From contig JAEYRZ010000001.1 of NCBI GenBank assembly GCA_023435265.1, positions 1 to 17,468 on the forward strand: a stretch of 17,468 bases of DNA, read 5' to 3'. Source of the DNA: Pseudomonadota bacterium (GTDB lineage Bacteria; Desulfobacterota; Desulfobacteria; Desulfobacterales; Desulfosarcinaceae). The position numbers and the translations under genes are program-made. Each line of letters opens with the position of its first letter. Position 1 is the stretch's first letter. Of the stretch, positions 1-6,191 are shown piece after piece. The notes below the pieces were generated by a model. It was not told where the DNA came from, made no database searches, and saw nothing but the letters and a program-made list of their open reading frames with translations.

Positions 1-4
1 GGGA

Positions 5-388
5 TCAATCGTATTGGCCGCGGGCCATGCGTTCCGTATGCACGAAACTGGCGAGTTGATCCCGCACGTTTTCGGTGATTCCCCGGAACCTGCAGCCCAC
101 AAACAGGTAGCCGGGGCTCTGCAGCGCACGGATCCAGCGGATTTCAGCGGTGATGTCGCTCAGAAAAGAAAAAGAGGTGCCGCCGACGATTTTTTGCAGC
201 ACCAATTCGTCCCCCTCGGCGAGCCTGGATGCGGCCTGCTCGCTCACCGCCATATTCAGCCCGCCGGCGCTGATGTTCATGATCGGCGCAACCAGTTTTT
301 CCTGATCCTTGAGCTTGAAATTGCCAAAATAGCCATCCTCCATTTTGAGCGACAAACGGGGATATTTGCGTTTCTCCTCCATCGACAT
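5..388 (-). CDS. PilZ domain protein
   Basis: This encodes a 127-residue single-domain protein. The N-terminal RKYPR (R7 to R11) and the later NISAGG (N38 to G43) match the two PilZ signature motifs, RxxxR and [D/N]xSxxG, which bind cyclic di-GMP in the family. The C-terminal part, with a GCRF-type strand, fits the end of the PilZ beta-barrel. The reading frame extends upstream to a TTG at 427. I chose the ATG at 388 because a GGAGGAG Shine-Dalgarno (395-401) lies 6 nt before it, whereas the TTG has none. There is no attached output domain, so it probably acts by binding a partner protein. The target process (motility, exopolysaccharide or other) cannot be read from this window, and no neighbour here explains it. 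It is a stand-alone gene as far as the window shows. Confidence 0.85.
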   Translation of the reverse strand: MSMEEKRKYPRLSLKMEDGYFGNFKLKDQEKLVAPIMNISAGGLNMAVSEQAASRLAEGDELVLQKIVGGTSFSFLSDITAEIRWIRALQSPGYLFVGCRFRGITENVRDQLASFVHTERMARGQYD

Positions 389-682
389 GGCACACTCCTC
401 CGACAGGTCAACCTCTTCGGTCGTCAAAATTTCGCCGCCCTTGGTTCGGCCGCTTGAGCCGTTAAGATGGCTGAGGGGCAGGGGGGTGGAATTCGCGATG
501 CCATCCCAAGCGTTGACGATATTTATGCATTAAACATGCCTCATTCGCCGCCCGAGCGGAGGTGGCCGCATCGAGCTTCGAAAGGCGTTCGCCGTTCTGT
601 CATCTGTCGGCCTGCAAAAAGGCAAGGCCGGCGACAAAGCGCGCCGGCGCCCTCCGGGTCCGCCGCTCGAAGAACGGATACC
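389..682. other. Intergenic region between pilZ gene and aroF-pheA fusion
   Basis: About 294 bases without a convincing gene. Both flanking genes are on the minus strand, so this holds the 3' end of the upstream transcript and the promoter of the pilZ gene. I see a possible weak terminator (listed separately) and the pilZ Shine-Dalgarno at 395-401. I found no sigma70 or sigma54 promoter that I would defend. Open frames crossing it on the plus strand are shadows. Confidence 0.5.
616..648 (-). terminator. Possible Rho-independent terminator after aroF-pheA
   Basis: Read on the minus strand, GCCGGCG (642-648) pairs with CGCCGGC (627-633) over an 8-nt loop, 35 nt past the fusion-gene stop. A run of five T (616-620) follows, but 6 nt separate it from the stem. 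The stem is GC-rich and correctly placed; the displaced T-run makes the call tentative. Confidence 0.35.
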
Positions 683-2548
683 TCAGTAGGTTCCCATCAG
701 CTTGAGAAAATCGGTTCTGGCGCCGATCGCATCCAGCAGGGGGCGCATCGCTTCGGCCCGCAGGTCGGTTTCGACGTCGGCATAGAACATATACTGCCAG
801 GGTTTGCCGTGGATGGGACGCGATTCGAGTTTGACCATATTGATCTGGTGTTCGGCGAATATCCGCATGACGTCGAACAGCGCTCCGGGTTGATTGACGA
901 CCGAAAATACGATCGAGGATTTATGCTTGACCCCCTCGGGGATGGGCGCCTTGCCCACCACGACGAATCGGGTGAAGTTGCGCGGGTTGGTTTCTATCCC
1001 TTCGGCGACGATGGCCATATCGTATATCTCGGCGGCTTCGCGGCTGCCGATCGCGGCATCCTCGGCGCCGCCCAGTTCGCGGATGCGGCGCACCGCCGAA
1101 GTGGTGCTGCCGACCGTAATGACTTCCCAATCCGGGTAACGGTCCAGGAACTGCCTGCATTGGGGAAGGACCGGGGCGGCGGTCCAGACCCGGCGAATGG
1201 ATTCCAGCCTTGTCTCCGGTACGGCGATCAGGTGATGGATGATGCGCAGGTACATCTCGGCGACGATCTCGAGATCGTATGACAGCAGGAGGTCGTAATT
1301 CTCATGGATGCTGCCGGTCAGCGAATTCTCCAACGGGAGAATTCCATATTGGACTTCGCCGTCCGCCACGGAATCGAAAATCGCCTTGAAAGAAGACTTG
1401 CACGAGGTGACCACTTCTTTGCCGAAATACTGGTTGCATGCCTTATGGCTGTAGCTTCCGGGTTCGCCTAGATAGGCGGCCATGGCTTGAGGCCCGTTGA
1501 GCGGCCTTCGCGCGTGGGCCTTTTGCAGGTAGTAGAAGTCCAACTGCTTGCCGACCACCGGTGCGATAACGTAGATATCGCGGGCCAACTGTCCGAACTG
1601 CTCGGGGTAAAGGCTCTGCGGCCCGTCGCTGAGCGCCCGGTCCGGATCGTGATGAACCTCGACCATCAATCCGTCGGCGCCCGCGGCGACCGCGGAGCGG
1701 GCCATGGGGGCGACTTTTTCGCGGATCCCGGTGGCGTGGCTGGGATCGACCACCACGGGCAGATGGGTCAGGTTCTTCAAAACCGGGATCGCCGACAGGT
1801 CCAGGGTGTTGCGGGTGTAGGGCTCGAAGGTGCGAATGCCTCTTTCGCACAGCACGACCTGATCGTTGCCTTCGGCCAGGATATACTCGGCCGACATCAG
1901 CCACTCCTCGATCGTGGAGGCGAGTCCTCTTTTGAGCATGACCGGTTTTCCCATGCGTCCGACGCATTTGAGCAGTTCGAAATTCTGCATGTTGCGGGCG
2001 CCGACCTGGACCATATCGACATATTTGAGCATCAGGTCCGCCTGGCTGACGGAAGTGATCTCGGTGACCACCGGCAGTCCGGTTTCCTGACGCACGCGGG
2101 CCAGGATCTTCAGACCCTCTTCTTCCAGGCCCTGGAACGAGTAGGGTGATGTCCGAGGTTTGAAGGCGCCGCCGCGGAAGAGGACCGCACCATAGCGCTT
2201 GACCTCATTGGCGATGGTCAGGGATTGTTCGGCGCTCTCCACCGCGCAGGGGCCTGCGATCAATACGATGCGCTGGCCGCCGATCGTGATCGGACCGACC
2301 TTCACCTGCGAATCCTCCGGGTGCCACTGGCGGCCGGCGAGTTTGAACTTGCTGTTGATCGGGATCACCTCGGCGACGCCTTCCAGCCCGGCAACGGCCT
2401 CTGGGTCCAGATCGCCGCGGCCGATCGCACCGATCACGCTCTGCCCGGCCGTGTCCATCTCGCGCACGATGCAGCCCTTCTGGTACAGCTCTGCCCGGAT
2501 ACGCTTTTTCTGCTCCTCGCCGGCATCTTTTTTCAAGATTACGATCAT
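683..2548 (-). CDS. Fused DAHP synthase (type I-beta) and prephenate dehydratase with ACT domain
   Basis: A 621-residue fusion of two aromatic-biosynthesis enzymes. Residues 1-70 form a ferredoxin-like regulatory domain of the Thermotoga type. Residues 80-330 are 3-deoxy-7-phosphoheptulonate synthase (phosphoenolpyruvate plus erythrose 4-phosphate, first shikimate step). The metal ligands C101 (AGPC), H271 (DPSHATG), E297 and D308 are present, as is the KPRTSPYSFQG loop at 130-140. Residues 355-535 are prephenate dehydratase (prephenate to phenylpyruvate), with the catalytic TRF motif at 526-528. Residues 545-617 are an ACT domain with GAL (555-557) and the phenylalanine-binding ESRP (575-578). 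The start is the ATG at 2548, preceded by AAAGGAGG at about 5 nt; an in-frame GTG at 2578 lacks this. No chorismate mutase domain is seen between the halves, so chorismate to prephenate needs another enzyme. The upstream Phe attenuator points to repression by charged tRNA-Phe. Confidence 0.92.
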   Translation of the reverse strand: MIVILKKDAGEEQKKRIRAELYQKGCIVREMDTAGQSVIGAIGRGDLDPEAVAGLEGVAEVIPINSKFKLAGRQWHPEDSQVKVGPITIGGQRIVLIAGPCAVESAEQSLTIANEVKRYGAVLFRGGAFKPRTSPYSFQGLEEEGLKILARVRQETGLPVVTEITSVSQADLMLKYVDMVQVGARNMQNFELLKCVGRMGKPVMLKRGLASTIEEWLMSAEYILAEGNDQVVLCERGIRTFEPYTRNTLDLSAIPVLKNLTHLPVVVDPSHATGIREKVAPMARSAVAAGADGLMVEVHHDPDRALSDGPQSLYPEQFGQLARDIYVIAPVVGKQLDFYYLQKAHARRPLNGPQAMAAYLGEPGSYSHKACNQYFGKEVVTSCKSSFKAIFDSVADGEVQYGILPLENSLTGSIHENYDLLLSYDLEIVAEMYLRIIHHLIAVPETRLESIRRVWTAAPVLPQCRQFLDRYPDWEVITVGSTTSAVRRIRELGGAEDAAIGSREAAEIYDMAIVAEGIETNPRNFTRFVVVGKAPIPEGVKHKSSIVFSVVNQPGALFDVMRIFAEHQINMVKLESRPIHGKPWQYMFYADVETDLRAEAMRPLLDAIGARTDFLKLMGTY

Positions 2549-2581
2549 TAATTCCTCCTTTGGTCTCGCCGGCACCAAATG

Positions 2582-2609
2582 AAAAACCCTGTGGGGATCC
2601 CCACAGGGT
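2582..2609 (-). terminator. Second terminator-like hairpin in the aroF-pheA leader
   Basis: Positions 2586-2609 are a perfect 24-base palindrome (ACCCTGTGGGGA plus its complement). It can fold into a 10-bp stem with a GATC loop. On the minus strand the stem runs into five T, counting the last stem base. It ends 33 nt before the ATG at 2548, so it lies in the untranslated leader and not after a gene. Its 3' arm and T-run (2582-2589, GGGTTTTT on the minus strand) can also pair with AAAAACCC at 2649-2656, the 5' side of the neighbouring hairpin, so the two structures could compete. Confidence 0.7.
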
Positions 2610-2618
2610 CGGATTTGG

Positions 2619-2655
2619 AAAACCCCGGGGGAAATCGCTTTCCACCCGGGGTTTT
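2619..2655 (-). terminator. Attenuator terminator hairpin (3:4) of aroF-pheA leader
   Basis: An 11-bp stem (AAAACCCCGGG against CCCGGGGTTTT, 2619-2629 with 2645-2655) is extended by 5 inner pairs (2630-2634 with 2639-2643). The loop is 4 nt and there is one bulged base at 2644. On the minus strand the 3' arm ends in GGGGTTTT, as a Rho-independent terminator would. A run of six T also follows it on the plus strand, so it could work both ways, but no plus-strand gene precedes it. Its 5' side on the minus strand (2641-2649, CCGGGTGGA) is the segment that can instead pair with TCCATCCGG (2681-2689) just before the leader-peptide stop codon. That makes it the terminator of an attenuation switch. 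Confidence 0.75.
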
Positions 2656-2672
2656 TTGGTGCGCGTCAGTCG

Positions 2673-2756
2673 CTATCCCACCGGATGGACGCTTCTAAAG
2701 CTAAAAAAGAAGCATCCAAAAAAGAAATCGGCAAAATAGACAGGTTTAATCGACAT
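2673..2756 (-). CDS. Phenylalanine leader peptide (pheL-like) of aroF-pheA attenuator
   Basis: A 27-codon frame with ATG at 2756 and TAG at 2673-2675. It encodes a peptide whose middle reads YFADFFFGCFFFSF, with eight Phe codons in 13 positions (residues 8-20) and one Tyr. It is analogous to the enteric pheL leader peptide, which is also Phe-rich. A weak GGAA Shine-Dalgarno lies about 9 nt upstream. The Phe codons overlap an 11-bp hairpin (2686-2696 with 2708-2718), and the stop codon sits next to the antiterminator segment 2681-2689. Both are where a ribosome-controlled attenuator needs them. The gene downstream encodes the enzymes whose product is phenylalanine. I infer that a ribosome stalled at Phe codons permits read-through, and that one reaching the stop codon favours termination. 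Confidence 0.85.
   Translation of the reverse strand: MSIKPVYFADFFFGCFFFSFRSVHPVG
2681..2718 (-). promoter_or_regulatory. Attenuator 1:2 hairpin and antiterminator segment
   Basis: On the minus strand, TGGATGCTTCT (2708-2718) pairs with AGAAGCGTCCA (2686-2696): 11 bp with one G-T pair, around an 11-nt loop that covers Phe codons 17-20. The segment TCCATCCGG (2681-2689) overlaps the 3' arm and is complementary, with one G-U pair, to CCGGGTGGA at 2641-2649, the 5' side of the terminator. Pairings 1:2 and 2:3 therefore exclude each other, as do 2:3 and 3:4. This is the classic amino-acid attenuator layout. Confidence 0.75.
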
Positions 2757-2787
2757 CGCTTTATTCCGATTCAAGCATCGGGAAGAA

Positions 2788-2817
2788 TTCGTACACCAGG
2801 TTTTGAAGGCAAGTCAA
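2788..2817 (-). promoter_or_regulatory. Candidate sigma70 promoter of the aroF-pheA attenuator
   Basis: On the minus strand TTGACT (2812-2817) is followed after 18 nt by TACGAA (2788-2793). The -35 box is good and the -10 box is weak. The predicted start would be near 2780, giving a short untranslated stretch of about 25 nt before the leader-peptide ATG at 2756. A promoter must exist upstream of the two hairpins, because no room remains between them and the gene. Confidence 0.5.
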
Positions 2818-2828
2818 GCACCAAAAAA

Positions 2829-2973
2829 GACGGCGCCGTAAAAAGTCCAATATCTGTGTCGTGCTTCATTCCGTGTCCTTGCGGCCTACTGTAAGTACGC
2901 ATCATGACGCGGGATTCGCGGCGCCTCGATCTTGAACTTTTTACGACGCCGTCGGTTTGGATACTTTTTACGA
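2829..2973. repeat. ACTTTTTACG inverted/direct repeat cluster
   Basis: The 18-mer at 2936-2953 (ACTTTTTACGACGCCGTC) occurs inverted at 2829-2846 with 17 of 18 positions matching, 89 nt apart. The first 11 bases recur in direct orientation at 2963-2973. The cluster fills most of the gap between the Phe attenuator promoter and the DUF3786 gene. It looks like a small intergenic repeat family or the ends of a miniature element. No transposase is present, and I cannot see a target-site duplication. A minus-strand open frame crosses it, but this looks like chance. Confidence 0.65.
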
Positions 2974-3007
2974 GTTCAATAAAGAGCCGCAAGGAGACCG
3001 AGCCCGG

Positions 3008-3616
3008 CTATTTTGCCAGGGCCATCAAACGATACACCGTCAAACTGGCAAGCCAGGCCGCGTCTTCCGGCGACAGGTACTCGCCGGCGGTCGCGTCGAA
3101 CAGGATATTGGCCTCGGCAGGGAATTCATCGTCGCCTTCCCACACGATCAATTGAAGCGGCGCATACGGGAGCACCGCGAGCTGGACCCCCGGCGCGCCG
3201 CCGGGATCGACCGCGTCGAGTTTGGCGGCGGCCCGGCGCAATCCGGCAAGGTTCTGACCGAACATCTTCTTCAGCGGATCGACAGCGCGTTTGACAAAAG
3301 CGTCGAAATAGAACCCAGCTCCCGGTATTTCGCGGTAGGCGATCCATTGTGCAGCGAGACGGGGCCGGCTTCTCTGAGCATAATGCAGCAGCAGCACCTG
3401 TTCCTGCAGCGGGACCTGGGCCGTTGGATCGGCATCGTCGGCGAAAACGAATTCAGGATGTGAAACCCGGTAGGTGCGTGTCAGAAAAGGAACACGCAGC
3501 TGCCCGGGGTCGATCATCTGAAAACCGGTGCGCCGGGCGATCTCCGCAAGATCCTGGGACGCCAGTTCAGACGCCGCCAGATCGCGGGCCTGCTGGTAGT
3601 CATCGATACGCGCCAT
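3008..3616 (-). CDS. DUF3786 family protein
   Basis: A 202-residue soluble protein with no signal peptide or membrane segment. The central WIAYREIPGAGFYFDAF stretch (about 90-106), the PLKKMFG motif (about 112-118), and the C-terminal VWEGDDEFPAEANILFD with a later LSPEDAAWL fit the DUF3786 family of anaerobes, judged by memory of the family pattern. The biochemical role is unknown; members often lie near acetyl-CoA synthase and corrinoid methyltransferase genes, as here. There is no Cys, so it is not itself an iron-sulfur protein; some relatives carry an added iron-sulfur domain and this one does not. The ATG at 3616 has an AAAGGAA Shine-Dalgarno 7 nt upstream. The acs terminator and a separate promoter lie between it and acsE, so it is probably transcribed independently, with possible read-through. 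Confidence 0.75.
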   Translation of the reverse strand: MARIDDYQQARDLAASELASQDLAEIARRTGFQMIDPGQLRVPFLTRTYRVSHPEFVFADDADPTAQVPLQEQVLLLHYAQRSRPRLAAQWIAYREIPGAGFYFDAFVKRAVDPLKKMFGQNLAGLRRAAAKLDAVDPGGAPGVQLAVLPYAPLQLIVWEGDDEFPAEANILFDATAGEYLSPEDAAWLASLTVYRLMALAK

Positions 3617-3659
3617 GTTTTTATTCCTTTGCAGGGCATTATAGAATCCGGCTTGGTTT

Positions 3660-3687
3660 ATAATATCCTGTCTCGTGGATGTTGCAA
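3660..3687 (-). promoter_or_regulatory. Candidate promoter of the DUF3786 gene
   Basis: On the minus strand TTGCAA (3682-3687) and TATTAT (3660-3665) are separated by 16 nt, placing the start near 3653 and about 37 nt before the ATG. A second TATAAT (3638-3643) lies just downstream without a clear -35. The site is immediately downstream of the acs terminator, which supports independent transcription. Confidence 0.5.
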
Positions 3688-3699
3688 TTCAAAATGCAT

Positions 3700-3734
3700 A
3701 AAAAAACAAGCCTCTTCCGTGCGGAAGAGGCTTG
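3700..3734 (-). terminator. Rho-independent terminator of the acs operon
   Basis: On the minus strand a perfect 12-bp stem (CAAGCCTCTTCC with GGAAGAGGCTTG, arms 3723-3734 and 3707-3718) closes a 4-nt loop and runs directly into seven T (3700-3706). It lies 22 nt past the acsE stop codon. It is a textbook intrinsic terminator and marks the end of the operon. Confidence 0.93.
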
Positions 3735-3756
3735 CGGGATTTCAGCGGGCAATCGG

Positions 3757-4653
3757 CTAGACTTCCAGCCAGGAATCGGAATAAAGGGACTTGCCCAGAA
3801 TGACGTTTACGGTTTTGGCGTAATCCTGCATCTCTTTGGAGAGGCTCGCCATGTTGGGCTGGTTGCCGTCCATCATCCCGTAGATCAATTCAACGATGTC
3901 CGGACGCTTGCCTTTGGCGATGGCGGTTAGTTGATCGTCGCGCGGATCGGAGATGACCGATACCATGCCGCACTTCTGCAGCATCACCATGTAGGTCTGG
4001 TTGAGGATGGGGCGCAGGTGATCGGGCGGCCCGTTGGAGATGTTGGACAGGCCGCAGGTGCTCTTTGCGCCGGGGCACATGTCGGGGATCATCTTCTGGA
4101 ACTCCATCAGGCTGATCGCCTGGGGCTGCTGAATGTTGACCGGGGTGACGATGCCGTCCACCCAGATTTTCTCGTTGGGAATCCCGGCTTCGTTGGCGAA
4201 ATAGAGCAGCTCGACGCACAGGGCGGCGCGCTCGTTCTCGTCGCGCGGCAGGCCTTCCGGGCCCCACATCAGGGCGATGAAATCGGCGTTGTATTCCGCC
4301 GCCATGGGGACCATACGCTCATAACGCTCGGGCCGCACCATGATCGAGTTGATGATATGCGGCGTCCCGCTGGGGACCTGCTTGATCACCTTGAGCGCCG
4401 CCTCGATGGCGTCGATGTTGGAGGTGTCCAGTGCCAGAGGCACGTCGGACACCACTTCCTGGACCACTTGAACCACCCAGGGCATCAATTCGTGTCCGTC
4501 TTTTTTGGCCGGGCCGAGATTGATGTCGATGTAATCCATGCCCTTTTCTTTCTGGAAAAGGGCTTCTTCCTGGATCGGTTTGGGGTCGCGCTCTTTGAAG
4601 GCGCGGCCGATCTTTTTGGAAATCACATTCAAGCTTTCGCCGATCAGTAGCAT
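3757..4653 (-). CDS. acsE: Methyltetrahydrofolate:corrinoid/iron-sulfur protein methyltransferase
   Basis: This 298-residue TIM-barrel enzyme transfers the methyl group of methyl-tetrahydrofolate to the cob(I)amide of the AcsC/AcsD corrinoid protein, or the reverse during acetyl-CoA oxidation. Pterin-binding family motifs are in order: IGESLN (4-9), DINLGPA (43-49), LALDTSN (73-79) and STCGLSNIS (198-206). N204 corresponds to the Asn that helps activate the substrate in the Moorella enzyme. It is about 36 residues longer than Moorella AcsE. The extra length lies mainly in a C-terminal segment, GKRPDIVELIYGMMDGNQ and following (about 248-280). The ATG has a GGGAGG Shine-Dalgarno about 6 nt upstream. 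It is the last gene of the operon, 160 nt after acsC with a hairpin between. MtrH-like or other corrinoid methyltransferases are alternatives, but the context makes AcsE the best call. Confidence 0.93.
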   Translation of the reverse strand: MLLIGESLNVISKKIGRAFKERDPKPIQEEALFQKEKGMDYIDINLGPAKKDGHELMPWVVQVVQEVVSDVPLALDTSNIDAIEAALKVIKQVPSGTPHIINSIMVRPERYERMVPMAAEYNADFIALMWGPEGLPRDENERAALCVELLYFANEAGIPNEKIWVDGIVTPVNIQQPQAISLMEFQKMIPDMCPGAKSTCGLSNISNGPPDHLRPILNQTYMVMLQKCGMVSVISDPRDDQLTAIAKGKRPDIVELIYGMMDGNQPNMASLSKEMQDYAKTVNVILGKSLYSDSWLEV

Positions 4654-4757
4654 TGAGGCCTCCCTCTAAAATGGTTGATGCAGTATGCCTTTTCGGAAAA
4701 AGAAGCCGACTGCATGCCGTGTTCCGCAGCGCCGGAATCGATCGACCGGCGAGTGAA

Positions 4758-4797
4758 GCCGGAGGTCGGATCGGCTCCTCGCCGAAGCCCCTCCGGC
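4758..4797 (-). promoter_or_regulatory. Intercistronic hairpin between acsC and acsE
   Basis: On the minus strand GCCGGAGG (4790-4797) pairs perfectly with CCTCCGGC (4758-4765) across a 24-nt loop, which holds a further small CGGC/GCCG stem. No T-run follows, so it is not a terminator. It sits 17 nt after the acsC stop and about 105 nt before acsE. It could stabilise or process the mRNA and set a separate level for acsE. Function is inferred. Confidence 0.45.
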
Positions 4798-4813
4798 CCT
4801 CCGTAACAAACCT

Positions 4814-6160
4814 CTATTTGAATCGTTCACGCAGGAATCCCGGAATATGGGCGGCTTCGCGCGGACCGACCGTGATGGTCCAGCCGGGAAGCTCTTCTTC
4901 CATATCGCCGACGATGGCTGCGGCATAACCCGGAATGATCACCTGTTTGTGTTTGACCTTATCCGCAATCCCGGATTTTTTGATGAACGCGCCGACATCG
5001 TCGCCCGCGAACTTGCCGGCGGCCCAGGCGGTCAGGACCGAGAGCCCTTCCGAGTTCTTGATCAACAGCCATGAAGGTACGCGGCTGCCTTCGACTTCGC
5101 CGGAGACGATGAAGTAGGTCAGGGCGAAGTTGGTGGTCACCAGCACCGGCGAATTCTCGTTGGGACTGCCTATTTCGTAGATGCCTTCGGTCACGGTCAT
5201 CGGCCGCTGCGGGTCGGTGAAGATGTTGAGCCGCTCGAGGAGCAGCGGGAAAACGCTTTCGCCGGCGAAGTCGGACATCACCACGATGCCGCCGTACTTG
5301 GCCACATGCATGGCCGCGATCATCGTTTCCGCATCCAGGTTGGAAGCCATTTCACACGGGAAGGTGATGGTCGGGAAGCCGACGGCGCGGTTTCCGTTTT
5401 TCAGCGCCGCGCGGCGCAGGGCGATCATGTCGATGTTGGACTGCTTGGGTTCGCGGCTGCCCGGATCGAGCACCAGGTCCTTGAGTCCCTTGGCGGTCAG
5501 TTTTTCGGTCAGCGGCACCAGGCCCTCCACCGAATCGGCCTTGACGGCGAGCGGCAGGTCGTTCTGCTTGGCCAGATCGCCCATGGCATCCACGTTGGCC
5601 GCGGTGGCCGCGTACAGCAAGGGGCGCTTGAAACCGGCGGCGGCAATGCCGGCCTGCATGACATCCGGTTTTTCGGTCATCAGGATGACATTGAATTCCG
5701 AGGTTTCGGCCACCTGCTTGGCCACGGCGCCGAAAGCGGCGGCATCGCCGGTGACGTCTTTGACGGCCACCAGTTCCGGACGCAGGTTCAAGCCGACGCG
5801 TTCGTACTGCAGCGCGTTCCAGCTCTTGAGCTTCTTGGTCAGGTCGCCGGCGGAGATGTTCGACGGTACCAGCGCGGCGAGCAGGGTCGGGTTGAAGAAG
5901 GTCTTCTCATGGCGGTACTGTACGGTTTCACCGCCGGTGGTGGCCTTGCGCACGCCCTTGCCGACGGCAACCGGGCGGATGGGGGGCGCCGAGGCTTCGG
6001 CCAGCTGTTCGCGCGCTTCGGCCGACACGTAGGGGCAGGCATCCAGTTCCGCCTTGCCCGAGGCCAGGTTCATGGCGAAGGCCAGGCAGGTGGGAACACC
6101 GCACTCCTTGCAGTTGGTTTTGGGCAGGAGCTTAAATATCTGAATACCGGTTAATGCCAT
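4814..6160 (-). CDS. acsC: Corrinoid/iron-sulfur protein large subunit
   Basis: This 448-residue subunit of the heterodimeric corrinoid iron-sulfur protein carries the cobamide that shuttles the methyl group between AcsE and AcsB. The N-terminal [4Fe-4S] domain has C17, C20, C25 and C42 (CKECGVPTC followed later by ACPY), whose cluster reductively reactivates inactive Co(II). A TIM barrel (about 95-320) and a C-terminal corrinoid-binding domain (about 325-448, including TTNFALTYF and GYAAAIVGDM) follow. The length is as expected for the family. The ATG at 6160 is preceded by AAGGAGA. It lies 78 nt after acsB, with a strong hairpin in the gap. Archaeal CdhE is the close homologue; the bacterial acs gene set favours the AcsC name. 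Confidence 0.95.
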   Translation of the reverse strand: MALTGIQIFKLLPKTNCKECGVPTCLAFAMNLASGKAELDACPYVSAEAREQLAEASAPPIRPVAVGKGVRKATTGGETVQYRHEKTFFNPTLLAALVPSNISAGDLTKKLKSWNALQYERVGLNLRPELVAVKDVTGDAAAFGAVAKQVAETSEFNVILMTEKPDVMQAGIAAAGFKRPLLYAATAANVDAMGDLAKQNDLPLAVKADSVEGLVPLTEKLTAKGLKDLVLDPGSREPKQSNIDMIALRRAALKNGNRAVGFPTITFPCEMASNLDAETMIAAMHVAKYGGIVVMSDFAGESVFPLLLERLNIFTDPQRPMTVTEGIYEIGSPNENSPVLVTTNFALTYFIVSGEVEGSRVPSWLLIKNSEGLSVLTAWAAGKFAGDDVGAFIKKSGIADKVKHKQVIIPGYAAAIVGDMEEELPGWTITVGPREAAHIPGFLRERFK

Positions 6161-6191
6161 TGCAATCTCCTTAATCCTCTTGAGGTCACGT

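Noticed and set aside
389..427. Upstream TTG start of the PilZ gene
   Set aside because: It is in frame, but the GGAGGAG at 395-401 fits the ATG at 388 and the PilZ motif begins right after it.
2619..2657. Plus-strand terminator at the strong hairpin
   Set aside because: It has a good T-run on the plus strand, but no plus-strand gene lies upstream. The minus-strand attenuator explains the structure better, although bidirectional activity is possible.
2771..2992. 73-codon minus-strand frame across the repeat cluster
   Set aside because: It lies almost entirely on the repeats and the attenuator promoter, has no Shine-Dalgarno and resembles no family.
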